A stretch of DNA of 64,000 nt from contig JAUNAJ010000003.1 in NCBI GenBank assembly GCA_030527645.1, positions 1 through 64,000 of the forward strand, in the 5' to 3' direction. Positions 1-8,760 of this stretch are shown here, one piece after another. Positions within the stretch are counted from its first letter, which is position 1, and each line of letters begins with the position of its first letter. Below the pieces are notes generated by a model. That model had not been told where the DNA came from, searched no databases, and saw only the letters and a program-made list of their open reading frames with translations. The DNA comes from Lachnospiraceae bacterium (lineage in GTDB: Bacteria > Bacillota > Clostridia > Lachnospirales > Lachnospiraceae). Both the position numbers and the translations under genes were made by a program.

Positions 1-117
1 GCTCTCCCTTCTGTTCGCCGGCACAGATTTTGCTTGCTTTTCACTTCTCCTGTGCTCTCCCTTCTGTTCGCCGGCACAGATTTTGCTTGCTTTTCACTTC
101 TCCTGTGCCTTCCTTCT
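1..117. repeat. 53-bp tandem repeat at window edge
   Basis: Two exact head-to-tail copies of a 53-bp unit lie at 1-53 and 54-106. A third, diverged partial copy starts at 107 and fades by about 120. The unit is pyrimidine-rich and starts GCTCTCCCTTCTG. The array may extend left of the window. The open frame running through it (30-230) is just the repeat read in frame and has no ribosome binding site, so I do not call a gene. Confidence 0.85.
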
Positions 118-170
118 GTTTACGGGCACCGGGTTTAATGTGTTCACAGAATAAAGGATTTAAACAAGCA

Positions 171-218
171 TATAAAAAACATGGAAAAACTTCTTCCCAA
201 AAAAGTTTTTCCATGTTT
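171..218 (-). terminator. Intrinsic terminator of MATE gene
   Basis: The inverted repeat AAACATGGAAAAACTT / AAGTTTTTCCATGTTT (177-192 and 203-218) is followed, on the minus strand, by a run of T residues (complement of 174-179). It lies about 50 bases beyond the stop codon of the minus-strand MATE gene. Confidence 0.75.
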
Positions 219-264
219 CTAACTCGTTGAATACATCAGTTCTTTTCAAGCAAAAGAATACAGA

Positions 265-1620
265 TCAATCATGCGCCGGCTTTACGTTCAGAGATTTCGG
301 AACCCAGATTTTACTGAGATAGAGGATAACCGACAGACTGGTTCCCAGCACCCAGCCGATGGGGTAGGCATAGCACACGCCGGCGAAGCCGATCATCGGT
401 ACCAGGATAAAGGCCAGTGCCACACGAAGTACCAGGTCTGCCAGAGTCGTTGCCATAAAGGCTCCCATGGCTCCGCCACCCCTCAGGACGCTGTCACAGC
501 AGTTCTTCAGACCTACCAGCGGATAAAACGGTGCAACGATCAGAAGATATTCTTTTCCGACGCTCTTTACGACCGGAGTGACATTGTCACCAAGGAACAG
601 ACCAAGCAGATTGACTCCCTGTGTAAAGAACAGAACAATAATCGCTGCAATAACTGCCTCTGACATCAGGATACAGTCACGAACGCCTCTTCGCACCCGG
701 TCAATATCCCTGGCACCGATATTCTGAGCAGCGAAGCTGGACAGTGCATTGGGAAGAGAGTTCATCACCATGATTGCAAAGGTTGAAACCTTCAGAGCTG
801 CAGAAAAACCGGCTACTGTATCGGAACCAAGCGGATTCACCAGACTCTGTACACAGAACACACCAATGGACACGAAGGACTGCTGACAGATGGAGGGAAT
901 AGCGACAACTGCCATTCTCTTCAACAGATCAGGATCAAACAGGGCGACTTTCCCCTCCACCTGAATATGAGACATCTGGCGAATTAAAGTGAAAATCGCA
1001 AGGAAGGATGCGATACCCTGTGCAATCAAGGTTGCCCAGCCAACACCTGCGATCCCCATATCCAGCACCTTTACAAAAAGTATATCCAATATCACGTTAA
1101 AGGTGGTAGAGAAGATCAGAAAATACAGAGGGGTACGACTGTTTCCCAGACCATTGAATACCGCTGTGGCTGTATTATACAAAAACAGAAACAGGAGTCC
1201 TGCAATATAGATTCTCAGGTAAATGCAGGTGGGCTCAAATATCCTGTTCGGTGTCTTAATCAGACGCATCAGCGCGGGACAGAAGAGTTCTCCCAGCAGG
1301 GTCAGAGTCAGGGCCAGCGTTACCAGCGTAACTACTGTAGTGTTAATAGCGCGACGCATTTTCTTATAGTCGTGACCGCCAAACAGCTGTGCGATCACAA
1401 CGGAGCAGCCCGTGCTGGCTCCTGATGCAACTGCGATAAAGAGTACGGTAATAGGATAGGCTGCTCCGGTGGCTGCCAGAGCATCTACACCCAGAAATCG
1501 TCCTGCGATCACACTGTCTGCCAGATTATACAGCTGCTGGAACACCATGCTCAGCAGCAGCGGAATTACAAATCTCAATAGTATTTTGAAGGGTGCCCCC
1601 TTCGTCATGTCGTTCGTCAT
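265..1620 (-). CDS. MATE family efflux transporter
   Basis: A 451-residue multidrug and toxin extrusion (NorM/DinF-like) protein with the usual family length and about 12 hydrophobic helices. The N-terminus has the typical layout: a short polar stretch, a long first helix, then FQQLYNLADSVIAGRFLG. The family exports cationic drugs or metabolites across the cytoplasmic membrane in exchange for Na+ or H+. The ATG at 1620 follows an AGAGAGG ribosome binding site. The gene stands alone, with its own terminator near 171-218 and a long upstream gap. The substrate cannot be read from sequence. It is unlike the second MATE protein at 7363-8718, so this is not a recent duplication. Confidence 0.93.
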   Translation of the reverse strand: MTNDMTKGAPFKILLRFVIPLLLSMVFQQLYNLADSVIAGRFLGVDALAATGAAYPITVLFIAVASGASTGCSVVIAQLFGGHDYKKMRRAINTTVVTLVTLALTLTLLGELFCPALMRLIKTPNRIFEPTCIYLRIYIAGLLFLFLYNTATAVFNGLGNSRTPLYFLIFSTTFNVILDILFVKVLDMGIAGVGWATLIAQGIASFLAIFTLIRQMSHIQVEGKVALFDPDLLKRMAVVAIPSICQQSFVSIGVFCVQSLVNPLGSDTVAGFSAALKVSTFAIMVMNSLPNALSSFAAQNIGARDIDRVRRGVRDCILMSEAVIAAIIVLFFTQGVNLLGLFLGDNVTPVVKSVGKEYLLIVAPFYPLVGLKNCCDSVLRGGGAMGAFMATTLADLVLRVALAFILVPMIGFAGVCYAYPIGWVLGTSLSVILYLSKIWVPKSLNVKPAHD

Positions 1621-1802
1621 AGTATGCCTCTCTTTTGAACCCTAAAACTGAATATCGTTGTTTTTTCAAATCCTTGTATTATTCTAGCACTCATATGGAT
1701 TTATGATTCAACAACATTACCGAAAATATTCTTTTGTTTTTGGTTATAACATACAATTCTCTTTCGACAAATAACATATATTTACTGCATTCTGCAAGCA
1801 TA

Positions 1803-1828
1803 TCCGCATGGCTCGTTGTTCGCGCAAA
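1803..1828. repeat. 26-bp direct repeat, copy 1
   Basis: A 26-bp sequence beginning TCCGCATGGCTCGTTGTTCG is repeated exactly and in the same orientation at 7028-7053. The two copies bracket the five-gene ABC importer operon. This copy sits just beyond the operon's terminator hairpin. Confidence 0.85.
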
Positions 1829-1868
1829 AAAGGGATCCCTCTGCAGCTGTACTGCAAAAGGATCCCTT
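1823..1868 (-). terminator. Intrinsic terminator of family 5 ABC operon
   Basis: The arms AAGGGATCC (1830-1838) and GGATCCCTT (1860-1868) form a hairpin with an inner TGCAG/CTGCA stem. On the minus strand it is followed by TTTTTT. It lies 67 bases after the stop codon of the binding-protein gene, the last gene of the operon. Confidence 0.8.
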
Positions 1869-1934
1869 CATCATACCATTATTCGACTGTGAGATAATCA
1901 GCTCTCAGAATCGCTGCTGATCAATGTTCAAAGA

Positions 1935-3563
1935 TTACAGCTCGATATCAAGATCTGCTGTGATCTGATAGTAGTCACAGGCATGTGATGTATAGTTGGA
2001 TACATTACTCTGGGAGATCATGCTCATCTTCAGGAAGGAACAGAAGATAAACGCATTGTCATCCAGAATGGTCTGCTGCATCTCGATGGCAAGCTCTGCT
2101 CTCTTATCAACGTCAAAGGTCTTGCTCATCTCTGCTTCCAGCTCATCCAGCTTCTCGCTGCTGTATCCGCCGTGATTTCTTGCTGCATCGGTAACTGCAA
2201 ATACTGTAAACCAGTACTCCGGATCGCCGGTCGGACATGCAACATTAGCCATTGCATATACATCCCACTTGGACTGATCCTTTACTACCTCATTATGATC
2301 TGCTGTAGAATTTACTTCAACATCGATACCGATATCCTTTAAAGTTGCCTGTGCAGACTCAGCAAGAAGCGGAAGCTCCTGACGGCTTGGATAGGTTACC
2401 CAGGTAATCTCCAGCTTCTGACCATCCTTCTCACGGATTCCGTCTCCGTCTTCATCCACCCAGCCAGCGTCCTCGAGAACCTTCATGGCTGCTTCCGGAT
2501 CATAGGTCTCGGTTGTTACCTGATCACCGCCGAAGGCAAAACCATCCGGGAATACACCGTTTGCTGCAAAGCCATTTCCCTCAAGCAGAACATCTACGAA
2601 GCTCTCTTTATCAATGCCCATAGCGATTGCTTTTCTGACAGCAGGATCAGAGCAGACAGAACCCTCATCAAAGTTCATCTTAGTGAAGAAGCATCTGGAT
2701 GTTGCGATCTGAGAGAACTGATAGTTGTCATTCTCAAACAGAGGATAGCTTTCATAAGCCATTCCGTATGCTGCCTGTACCTCTCCGGACTGCAGAGCAT
2801 TTGCCAGAGTGTTTCCATCGGTAATAGTCTTAATGGTGATCTGATCGATTTTTGGCTCACCGCCCCAGTAATTCTCGTTCTTAACCAGATCCAGATGATC
2901 GTCGGTCAGAAGATCCTCTGCAATGTAAGGACCGGTTCCTGCAACAATACCGTCATCGAAGCCTGCCTCTACGTCGATGATGCATCCGTAAGGATCTCCG
3001 AGATAATTCAAAAGTGCCGGTTTCGGCTCAGAGGTGGTGATAGTCAGAACCTGTCCGTCTGCTTCTATGGATTCGATCTTCAGATCGCTTGCTGCCCGGT
3101 CATGAACCTCGATCAGATGCTCCAGACATTCTTTTACAGCCTCAGCATCCATCGCTCTTCCGGAAGAGAAGGTGACTCCGTCTCTCAGTGTGATCACCCA
3201 TGTATTCTCATCGGTGTTCTCCCATTCTGTGGCAAGCCATGGTTCGATTTCCATCTCATCGGAGTATTTGATCAGTGTCTCACCGATTCCATAACGGATA
3301 CATGCCCAGCCGGCATAGGTGTTATGAGGATTTACATCCGCCTCCTCATTAGAAGCGTTGAATGTAGTATCTCCGATCACAAGGGTCTTGGTGCCTGTGG
3401 ATGCAGTTTCTTCTGTCTCCTCAGTTTCAGCTGCAGACTCTGCACTGGATACAGCCGAGGTACTCTCAGCGGCTGTGTCTGCTGTTCCGGATCCGCAGCC
3501 GGCAAACAGACCTGCTGCAAGAACTGTTCCTGCTGCGAAAGCAGTAATTTTTTTCAGTTTCAT
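1935..3563 (-). CDS. Family 5 ABC substrate-binding lipoprotein
   Basis: A 542-residue solute-binding protein of the DppA/OppA/NikA class (SBP_bac_5). The signal peptide ends in the lipobox LFAGC (Cys23), so it should be anchored outside the membrane by lipid. A Ser/Ala/Glu-rich tether follows to about residue 60. The family core starts near LVIGDTTF and contains EPWLATEWE and the typical FSSGRAMDAEAVK segment. The AAGGAGG site and ATG start are clear. It is the last gene of the importer operon, 12 bases after the second ATPase gene. Members of this class bind peptides, nickel or nickel chelates, opines and glutathione. The sequence does not say which. Context (a nitrogenase-like operon upstream) makes a metal chelate or an unusual small molecule worth testing. 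Confidence 0.92.
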   Translation of the reverse strand: MKLKKITAFAAGTVLAAGLFAGCGSGTADTAAESTSAVSSAESAAETEETEETASTGTKTLVIGDTTFNASNEEADVNPHNTYAGWACIRYGIGETLIKYSDEMEIEPWLATEWENTDENTWVITLRDGVTFSSGRAMDAEAVKECLEHLIEVHDRAASDLKIESIEADGQVLTITTSEPKPALLNYLGDPYGCIIDVEAGFDDGIVAGTGPYIAEDLLTDDHLDLVKNENYWGGEPKIDQITIKTITDGNTLANALQSGEVQAAYGMAYESYPLFENDNYQFSQIATSRCFFTKMNFDEGSVCSDPAVRKAIAMGIDKESFVDVLLEGNGFAANGVFPDGFAFGGDQVTTETYDPEAAMKVLEDAGWVDEDGDGIREKDGQKLEITWVTYPSRQELPLLAESAQATLKDIGIDVEVNSTADHNEVVKDQSKWDVYAMANVACPTGDPEYWFTVFAVTDAARNHGGYSSEKLDELEAEMSKTFDVDKRAELAIEMQQTILDDNAFIFCSFLKMSMISQSNVSNYTSHACDYYQITADLDIEL

Positions 3564-3575
3564 TTTGCTCCTCCT

Positions 3576-4334
3576 TTACAAAACACTATCTATCAGATTC
3601 CGGGTATAGTCTTCCCTCGGATGTCTGATCACTTCATCAGGAATTCCTTCCTCAATTATTTTTCCCTTATACATAACCAGCACTCTGTCGCAGAACTGCT
3701 GTACAAGGGCAATATCATGACAAATGAACAGATACGACATATGCAGCTCTGACTTAAGCCTTGTCAGCAGATTCAGTACCTCCTCCTGGACCGTCACATC
3801 CAGAGCCGAGGTTGCTTCATCCAGAATCAGAAGCTTCGGCTTAATTGCAATAGCTCTTGCGATTGCTGCACGCTGGCACTGACCGCCGCTGACTTCATGT
3901 GGATAACGATCTGCAAATTCCGCCTCCAGTCCGCACTGCGCCAGCAGCTGTACAGCTTCTGCCATGGCTTCCTTTTTCTTCATCCCGTGATTGATGAGAC
4001 TCTCCGCAATTCCATCGCCTAATGTGTGACGGGGATTGAAGCTCTCTACCGGTGTCTGGAAGACCATCTGCATATTACGGTAGGCTTCTTTCATGTTTTT
4101 GGGCTTTTGCCGGGTAATGTCCTGACCGTTCAGGATGATCGTTCCCTCCGATGCATCCAGCAGCCGAGTGATCATGTTCACCACTGTGGTCTTGCCGCTT
4201 CCGCTTTCGCCGATGACAGCAAGGGTTTCTCCCGGATACAGAGAAAAGGATACATCGGATACAGCTGTATAAGGTTCTCTTCCTCTGGAATGGAACACCT
4301 TTGTCAGATGCTCCACCTGTAAGATCGGTTCCAT
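3576..4334 (-). CDS. ABC importer ATPase (DppF/OppF/NikE class)
   Basis: A 252-residue ATP-binding subunit of a family 5 importer. It has Walker A GESGSGKTT, the signature VSGGQCQRAAIARA, Walker B LLILDEATSALD and an H-loop FICHDIAL. It energises uptake through the DppB/DppC-like permeases together with the other ATPase. I start it at the ATG at 4334, eight bases after GGAGG, rather than at the upstream GTG at 4343. The 253 codons are somewhat short for the family: the C-terminal Cys-containing oligopeptide-binding extension of DppD/DppF is largely missing, as is common in NikE-type proteins. The previous gene ends at 4340, so the two are translationally linked. Confidence 0.92.
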   Translation of the reverse strand: MEPILQVEHLTKVFHSRGREPYTAVSDVSFSLYPGETLAVIGESGSGKTTVVNMITRLLDASEGTIILNGQDITRQKPKNMKEAYRNMQMVFQTPVESFNPRHTLGDGIAESLINHGMKKKEAMAEAVQLLAQCGLEAEFADRYPHEVSGGQCQRAAIARAIAIKPKLLILDEATSALDVTVQEEVLNLLTRLKSELHMSYLFICHDIALVQQFCDRVLVMYKGKIIEEGIPDEVIRHPREDYTRNLIDSVL

Positions 4335-4339
4335 GTCTG

Positions 4340-5119
4340 TCACCTCCGCAGCACCGGTACAGCAGACAGAAGCTTCCGTGTATAGGAGGACTGAGGCTCT
4401 GCGAGAACCTCTTTTGTCATTCCGTATTCCATTGAAGCACCGTTCTGAAGAACCAGCATTTTGTCTGACATGGCACGTACCACGCCTATATTATGTGTTA
4501 CAAGAAGAATTGTTGTTCCGAAGGTCTCTCTGACCATCAGCATCTCTTCCACTACCTGTTTCTGAGTGGTTACATCCAGGGCCGATGTGGGCTCATCTGC
4601 CAGCAGGATTCTGGGCTTCAAAAGCATTGCTGCTGCAATTCCTACACGCTGCTGCATGCCTCCTGACAGCTCGAAGGGATAGCTCTTCAGGATTCGTTTC
4701 GGATCCTGAAATCCAAACTTCTCGAATAGATCGGCTGCCGCCTCTTCCACCTCGGAACGAGTTGTTTTCTTATGCTCCTTTACAAATTCAAAGAGCTGAT
4801 CACTGACCGTACGGATCGGGCAAAAAGAACTGCCCGCCATCTGGAAGATCATGGCAAGTTCTGAGCCGCAAAGCCTGCGAAGCTCCCTGGGAGTCAGATC
4901 TGGAAGATCTTTTCCCTTATACCAGATATCTCCTCTGGTCACGACACCGGTGTTTCCCAGCAGTCCCATGGCTGCCTTGATCAATGTGGATTTGCCGCTT
5001 CCGCTCTCTCCTACGATTCCCAGGATCTCTCCTTCCTGAACGGAAAAGCTGCAGTCCGTAATAACCTGCTTTTCACCATAGCATATATCCACATGCTCAT
5101 AGCGTATTGCTTCAGACAT
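4340..5119 (-). CDS. ABC importer ATPase (DppD/OppD/NikD class)
   Basis: A 259-residue ATP-binding subunit with Walker A GESGSGKST, signature LSGGMQQRVGIAAAM, Walker B ILLADEPTSALD and H-loop LVTHNIGV. It pairs with the neighbouring ATPase to drive family 5 solute import. The chosen start is the ATG at 5119, after AAAAGGATG-type purine-rich sequence. The frame stays open 37 codons further upstream, but that stretch overlaps the permease gene and does not resemble the family. It lies between the DppC-like permease (stop 5125) and the second ATPase with almost no gaps, so the five genes are one transcript. Confidence 0.92.
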   Translation of the reverse strand: MSEAIRYEHVDICYGEKQVITDCSFSVQEGEILGIVGESGSGKSTLIKAAMGLLGNTGVVTRGDIWYKGKDLPDLTPRELRRLCGSELAMIFQMAGSSFCPIRTVSDQLFEFVKEHKKTTRSEVEEAAADLFEKFGFQDPKRILKSYPFELSGGMQQRVGIAAAMLLKPRILLADEPTSALDVTTQKQVVEEMLMVRETFGTTILLVTHNIGVVRAMSDKMLVLQNGASMEYGMTKEVLAEPQSSYTRKLLSAVPVLRR

Positions 5120-5124
5120 CCTTT

Positions 5125-6018
5125 TTACCTCCCGTTTCCCGGATCCAGCCAGTCTCTGACGGTATCGCCGAACAGATTGAAAATCATGACAGATACAAAG
5201 ATTGCAAAGCCGGGTGCCAGGGTAACCCACGGATGGGTAGTCAGCAGATTTCTGGTATCACTCATCATGCTTCCCCATTCTGCAACCGGGGGACTCGCCC
5301 CCAGACCAAGGAAGGACAGTCCGGCAAGCTCCATCATCATGGTTCCGATGTCCAGCATGGCCGTAACAAGGATCGGTCCGAAAATATTGGGAAGGATATG
5401 TTTCAGAATCAGCTTTGCAGTACTGCAGCCGGACAGACGGGCTGCTCTCAGGTACACGCTCTCCTTTTGTGCCAGAGTCTGACTTCGAGCTACACGGGCA
5501 TATTTCGGCCAGCTGATGGCAGCTAATGCGATGATCGCATTCTGTACACCGCCGCCCAGAACAGCTGCTACAGCAAGGGCAAATACCAGACCCGGAAAAG
5601 CAAGAAACAGATCAGAGATTCTCATCAGAAGAGCATCCAGCCATCTCCCCGTCCAGGCACAGATGATTCCGATAAAGCTTCCGAACACAGTGATAAAGCC
5701 CACCAGAAGCAGGGTGGAATAGATACTGGTCCTGCTTCCCACGATCACGCGGGACAGCATATCCCTTCCGTAGCGGTCCGTTCCAAAGGGGTGTGCAAGA
5801 GACGGAGCTGCCTTTGCCATGGAAAGATCCTGCACGTAGGGATCATAGGGGCAGAGATACTCACTGAAAAAGGCAAGGATCACAAGGGCAGCTGCAAGTA
5901 CTCCGAATACGATCAGCCTTGTTTTCAGTGTATTCTTATGTATTTTTTTCGCTCTGACAGTTGGTGCCTTCCCTGTATTGAAATCGGAAGACAGCGCGGT
6001 ATGATTCATCTCACTCAT
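5125..6018 (-). CDS. ABC importer permease (DppC/NikC class)
   Basis: A 297-residue inner-membrane permease with an N-terminal polar segment, one early helix and the periplasmic PYDPYVQDLSMAKAAPS stretch that marks DppC-type proteins. It also has the BPD_transp_1 core with the ATPase-contacting EAA loop (around YLRAARLSGCS). It forms the translocation pore with the DppB-like partner. The start at 6018 (MSEMNHT) overlaps the stop of the preceding gene by four bases (ATGA). The longer open frame to 6111 is a read-through into that gene and is not used. Confidence 0.92.
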   Translation of the reverse strand: MSEMNHTALSSDFNTGKAPTVRAKKIHKNTLKTRLIVFGVLAAALVILAFFSEYLCPYDPYVQDLSMAKAAPSLAHPFGTDRYGRDMLSRVIVGSRTSIYSTLLLVGFITVFGSFIGIICAWTGRWLDALLMRISDLFLAFPGLVFALAVAAVLGGGVQNAIIALAAISWPKYARVARSQTLAQKESVYLRAARLSGCSTAKLILKHILPNIFGPILVTAMLDIGTMMMELAGLSFLGLGASPPVAEWGSMMSDTRNLLTTHPWVTLAPGFAIFVSVMIFNLFGDTVRDWLDPGNGR

Positions 6019-6956
6019 CCTTTTGTCACCCCCAGTCGAATTCTGGGATCCAGCTGATGATACAGAAGATCCGTGATGAGATTTACGATCACATAAATGA
6101 TTGCCATCCACATAACATAGGCAAGAATGATCGGGTAATCTCTCATCTCAATAGAATCCACCGCCAGCTTTCCAACACCGTCCCACATGAAAATGCTCTC
6201 AATAATGGCAGTTCCTCCCAGAAGGCTTCCGATCGACAGAGCAAGAAGAGTAACAATGGTGAGGAGGGAGGATTTCATGACATTTTTCCACAGGATCACT
6301 CTGTCCGTCACTCCTCTTGCCTTTGCTCCCTGCACATAAGGTTTATTCAACTCCTCAAGAACAGTGGCGCGAACCTGTCTCATATACTTGGCAGACATGG
6401 AGATTGCCAGAGTCAAAGCCGGCATCAGAGCGCTCCTGAAGTTCACTCCTGTTGCAATGACAGGAAGCAGATTCAGCTTAATGCTCAGGAGCTGCATGAG
6501 CAGCATCCCCACAAAAAAGTTCGGCATGGCATTGCCGATAAAGCTGCAGAACCGAAGCAGCAGATCCGTGAACCGGTCGTGCCGGACCGCTGAAAGGATT
6601 CCCAGGGGGATGGATATTACCACTGTAAGGATGATAGACATCACTGTTAATATGAGGGTTGCAGGAAGTTTATTTATGAATGTGGTGAACACCGGTGAAC
6701 CGGACACATAGCTGTTGCCCATATCTCCGTGCAGCATGTTCACAAACCAGTTCACATACTGTGTCAAAAACGGCTGATCCAGTCCCAGCTCCGCTCTTTT
6801 CGCATCGATAACCTCCTGGGCAACCTCTGTGCCGCGGTTGGAGTACAGCTCCTGTACAACGTCACTTCCCGCTAGGCGCATCATGGCAAAGGACAGAAAC
6901 GTGATCCCGATCAGAATCGGAATCAGCTGTAAAATTCGTTTCAGCGCATAATTCAT
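6015..6956 (-). CDS. ABC importer permease (DppB/NikB class)
   Basis: A 313-residue permease with the DppB hallmark N-terminus (a first helix followed by a large external loop with LGLDQPFLTQYVNW) and a core ending in the EAA loop (YVQGAKARGVTDRVILWKNV). The C-terminal segment LDPRIRLG is typical of the family. It is the first gene of the importer operon. The 406-base upstream region carries two palindromes and a 26-bp repeat. The ATG at 6956 follows AAGGGA. Confidence 0.93.
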   Translation of the reverse strand: MNYALKRILQLIPILIGITFLSFAMMRLAGSDVVQELYSNRGTEVAQEVIDAKRAELGLDQPFLTQYVNWFVNMLHGDMGNSYVSGSPVFTTFINKLPATLILTVMSIILTVVISIPLGILSAVRHDRFTDLLLRFCSFIGNAMPNFFVGMLLMQLLSIKLNLLPVIATGVNFRSALMPALTLAISMSAKYMRQVRATVLEELNKPYVQGAKARGVTDRVILWKNVMKSSLLTIVTLLALSIGSLLGGTAIIESIFMWDGVGKLAVDSIEMRDYPIILAYVMWMAIIYVIVNLITDLLYHQLDPRIRLGVTKG

Positions 6957-6992
6957 ACATTTTCCCTTCTTCTGTGAACTATAACCTCAAGT

Positions 6993-7030
6993 TGTCGCGA
7001 CAGTCGCCATATGGACATACAAGTATGTCC
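6993..7030. promoter_or_regulatory. Two adjacent palindromes upstream of importer operon
   Basis: TGTCGCGACA (6993-7002) is a perfect 10-bp palindrome. Eleven bases further on, GGACATAC-AA-GTATGTCC (7013-7030) is a perfect inverted repeat with 8-bp arms. They lie 37-74 bases upstream of the dppB-like start, in its expected leader or operator region. Both read as repressor-type sites. The binding protein is unknown. Confidence 0.5.
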
Positions 7031-7053
7031 GCATGGCTCGTTGTTCGCGCAAA
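7028..7053. repeat. 26-bp direct repeat, copy 2
   Basis: Exact copy of 1803-1828 in the same orientation. Its first eight bases form the right arm of the 7013-7030 palindrome, which the other copy does not have. Confidence 0.85.
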
Positions 7054-7125
7054 TAAACTCAGCCTCAATTTCACACCTGCAAAATTGAAGCTGAACAATA
7101 ACAAAATTAAACAACGGTGCATGTA

Positions 7126-7163
7126 ATCGGCAGCCTTCTCCGGTCTGTTGGAGAAAGTCCGAT
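7126..7163. promoter_or_regulatory. Two-stem hairpin in leader of importer operon
   Basis: An outer stem ATCGG/CCGAT (7126-7130 and 7159-7163) encloses an inner stem TTCTCC/GGAGAA (7136-7141 and 7150-7155). If transcribed from a promoter further upstream it would lie in the 5' leader of the importer mRNA. I cannot match it to a known riboswitch class. Confidence 0.35.
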
Positions 7164-7174
7164 GAATTGTACTA

Positions 7175-7189
7175 ATTGTTTAAAACAAT
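7175..7189. promoter_or_regulatory. AT-rich 15-bp operator-like palindrome
   Basis: ATTGTTT-A-AAACAAT type palindrome with 7-bp arms and one central base. On the minus strand it sits just upstream of a possible TACAAT -10 element, a typical operator position. Confidence 0.4.
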
Positions 7190-7362
7190 ATAACAATTTT
7201 TCATGATTTTTTTAAGCCCCCAGGGGGGATATCGCTGTTTCACATTTCGACTATAGTGATTCCATTCAGGAATATGGATGATCTTTTTCTGGAATAGATC
7301 GGATCTATTCCTGCAGTTCGCTGATGAAGCGGAAACACAAAATCGCCATCGGCCGGTTCCAT

Positions 7363-8718
7363 CTAAATCACCTTATGCCGGTTCCATCGGCCGCTGACAT
7401 ACCTGAGCAGGAAACTGATGCCCCTGACATACCAGTCAATGAACATACCGATCCAGACTCCCAGGACACCAAGCCGGAAATGGAACACCAGAAGATAGCT
7501 GGCTGCTATTCTGCAGATCCACATGGACACAAGGCTGACGGTCATGGTATACCGCACATCTCCCGCTGCACGCAGGGCATTGGGGATCGTGAAGCTCAAC
7601 GGCCAGATGAGGATCGCAGCAACAGAGAATGCACGCAGTACCAGCACCGCATCCGCCGCAGCGTCCGGAGTCAGTGAAAACCAGCCCACGATCTGCGGTG
7701 TAAAGATAAATAACAGTCCCTTACTGATCCAGTCGCAGATATAGGCTGCACCCATCAGCTTTCTGATCTGGTATTTTGCCTCGGGAACATTTCCTGCTCC
7801 CATGCACTGTCCCACGACTGTGATCAGAGCCATACCGATAGAGGTTGCAGCCAGGTTGGGATAGTCAATGATCTGATAGGCAACGGAATTCGCAGCAATG
7901 GCACCGGTTCCGATCGTCGCCACCATTCCGACAACCATCAGCTTGCCGATCTGAAACATGCCGTTCTCTACACCGCTGGGAATGCCGATCTTCAGAATTC
8001 TGATGATATGCTTTCTTCGCGGAATAAATGCCTGCAGACTTGTCACCCGCAGTTCATTTTTTTCTGAAAGCATATATCTGACCATGATCAGGCAGCACAG
8101 GATCCGGCTGAAGAGAGTAGCCATGCCCACACCCGCAACACCTAGCTTCATATGGAATACGAATAAGGCATTCAATGCTACATTGGCAATATTCATGATC
8201 AGACTGATCCGCATGCTGACGCTGCTGTTTCCGAAGCTGCGGAAGATCGCTGCTCCGGAATTGTAGACAGCAAGAAAGGGATAGGAGAAGCTGGTCACCA
8301 CCAGATAGGTAACAGCTGCATCCAGCACCTGATCATCCACGGAGCCGAATATAGTTCGCAGGATCGGCCTCGGAAACAAGATAAAAAGAAGCGTCAGGAT
8401 CAGCGTTGTGATGAGCATCAGCGTAATAAGCTGACCGGTGCTGGTCCTGCCGGACTCCTTATCCCCCCTGCCCAGATACTGACTTGCAATTACCACGCCT
8501 CCTGTTGCAAATGCTGACAGCACCATGATCACCAGACGGTTGATATTATCGACCAGTGCAACACCGGAGATGGCATACTCTCCCACGGTGGAGATCATCA
8601 GGGTATCCACAAAACCGACAGTTACAGCCAGCAGCTGTTCCACGATCAGCGGTAGGATCAGCAGTACCAGAAATTTATTTGTAAACAGATGCTTGTTTTC
8701 AGTTACTTTCTTTTCCAT
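7363..8718 (-). CDS. MATE family efflux transporter
   Basis: A 451-residue MATE exporter with about 12 membrane helices and the family-typical first segments (LPLIVEQLLAVTVGFVDTLM). The ATG at 8718 follows AAGGA. Its start is only 42 bases downstream of the stop of the NifK-like gene, with no terminator between, so it is co-transcribed with the nitrogenase-like genes. That linkage suggests export of a product, by-product or antiporter substrate related to the reductase. This is inference. A chance operon fusion cannot be excluded. Confidence 0.93.
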   Translation of the reverse strand: MEKKVTENKHLFTNKFLVLLILPLIVEQLLAVTVGFVDTLMISTVGEYAISGVALVDNINRLVIMVLSAFATGGVVIASQYLGRGDKESGRTSTGQLITLMLITTLILTLLFILFPRPILRTIFGSVDDQVLDAAVTYLVVTSFSYPFLAVYNSGAAIFRSFGNSSVSMRISLIMNIANVALNALFVFHMKLGVAGVGMATLFSRILCCLIMVRYMLSEKNELRVTSLQAFIPRRKHIIRILKIGIPSGVENGMFQIGKLMVVGMVATIGTGAIAANSVAYQIIDYPNLAATSIGMALITVVGQCMGAGNVPEAKYQIRKLMGAAYICDWISKGLLFIFTPQIVGWFSLTPDAAADAVLVLRAFSVAAILIWPLSFTIPNALRAAGDVRYTMTVSLVSMWICRIAASYLLVFHFRLGVLGVWIGMFIDWYVRGISFLLRYVSGRWNRHKVI

Positions 8719-8760
8719 TATTCCTTACCATATCGTTTCATAGATTCATCAGTACCTCAC

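Larger units (their letters stand above)
1621..1934. other. Intergenic: MATE upstream region and importer terminator
   Basis: This 314-base gap between two minus-strand genes is AT-rich near the MATE start. No convincing -35/-10 pair was found there. Towards the importer operon it contains one copy of a 26-bp repeat (1803-1828) and an intrinsic terminator (1823-1868). No open frame with a ribosome binding site was seen. Confidence 0.6.
6957..7362. other. Intergenic: regulatory region upstream of importer
   Basis: This 406-base gap between two minus-strand genes holds the second 26-bp repeat (7028-7053), three palindromic sites, a two-stem hairpin (7126-7163), a GC-rich CCCCC/GGGGG hairpin near 7215-7227, and the 21-bp palindrome GGAATAGATC-G-GATCTATTCC (7291-7311). 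A TACAAT element on the minus strand (complement of about 7165-7170) could be a -10 box, but I found no good -35. No open reading frame was seen. Confidence 0.55.
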
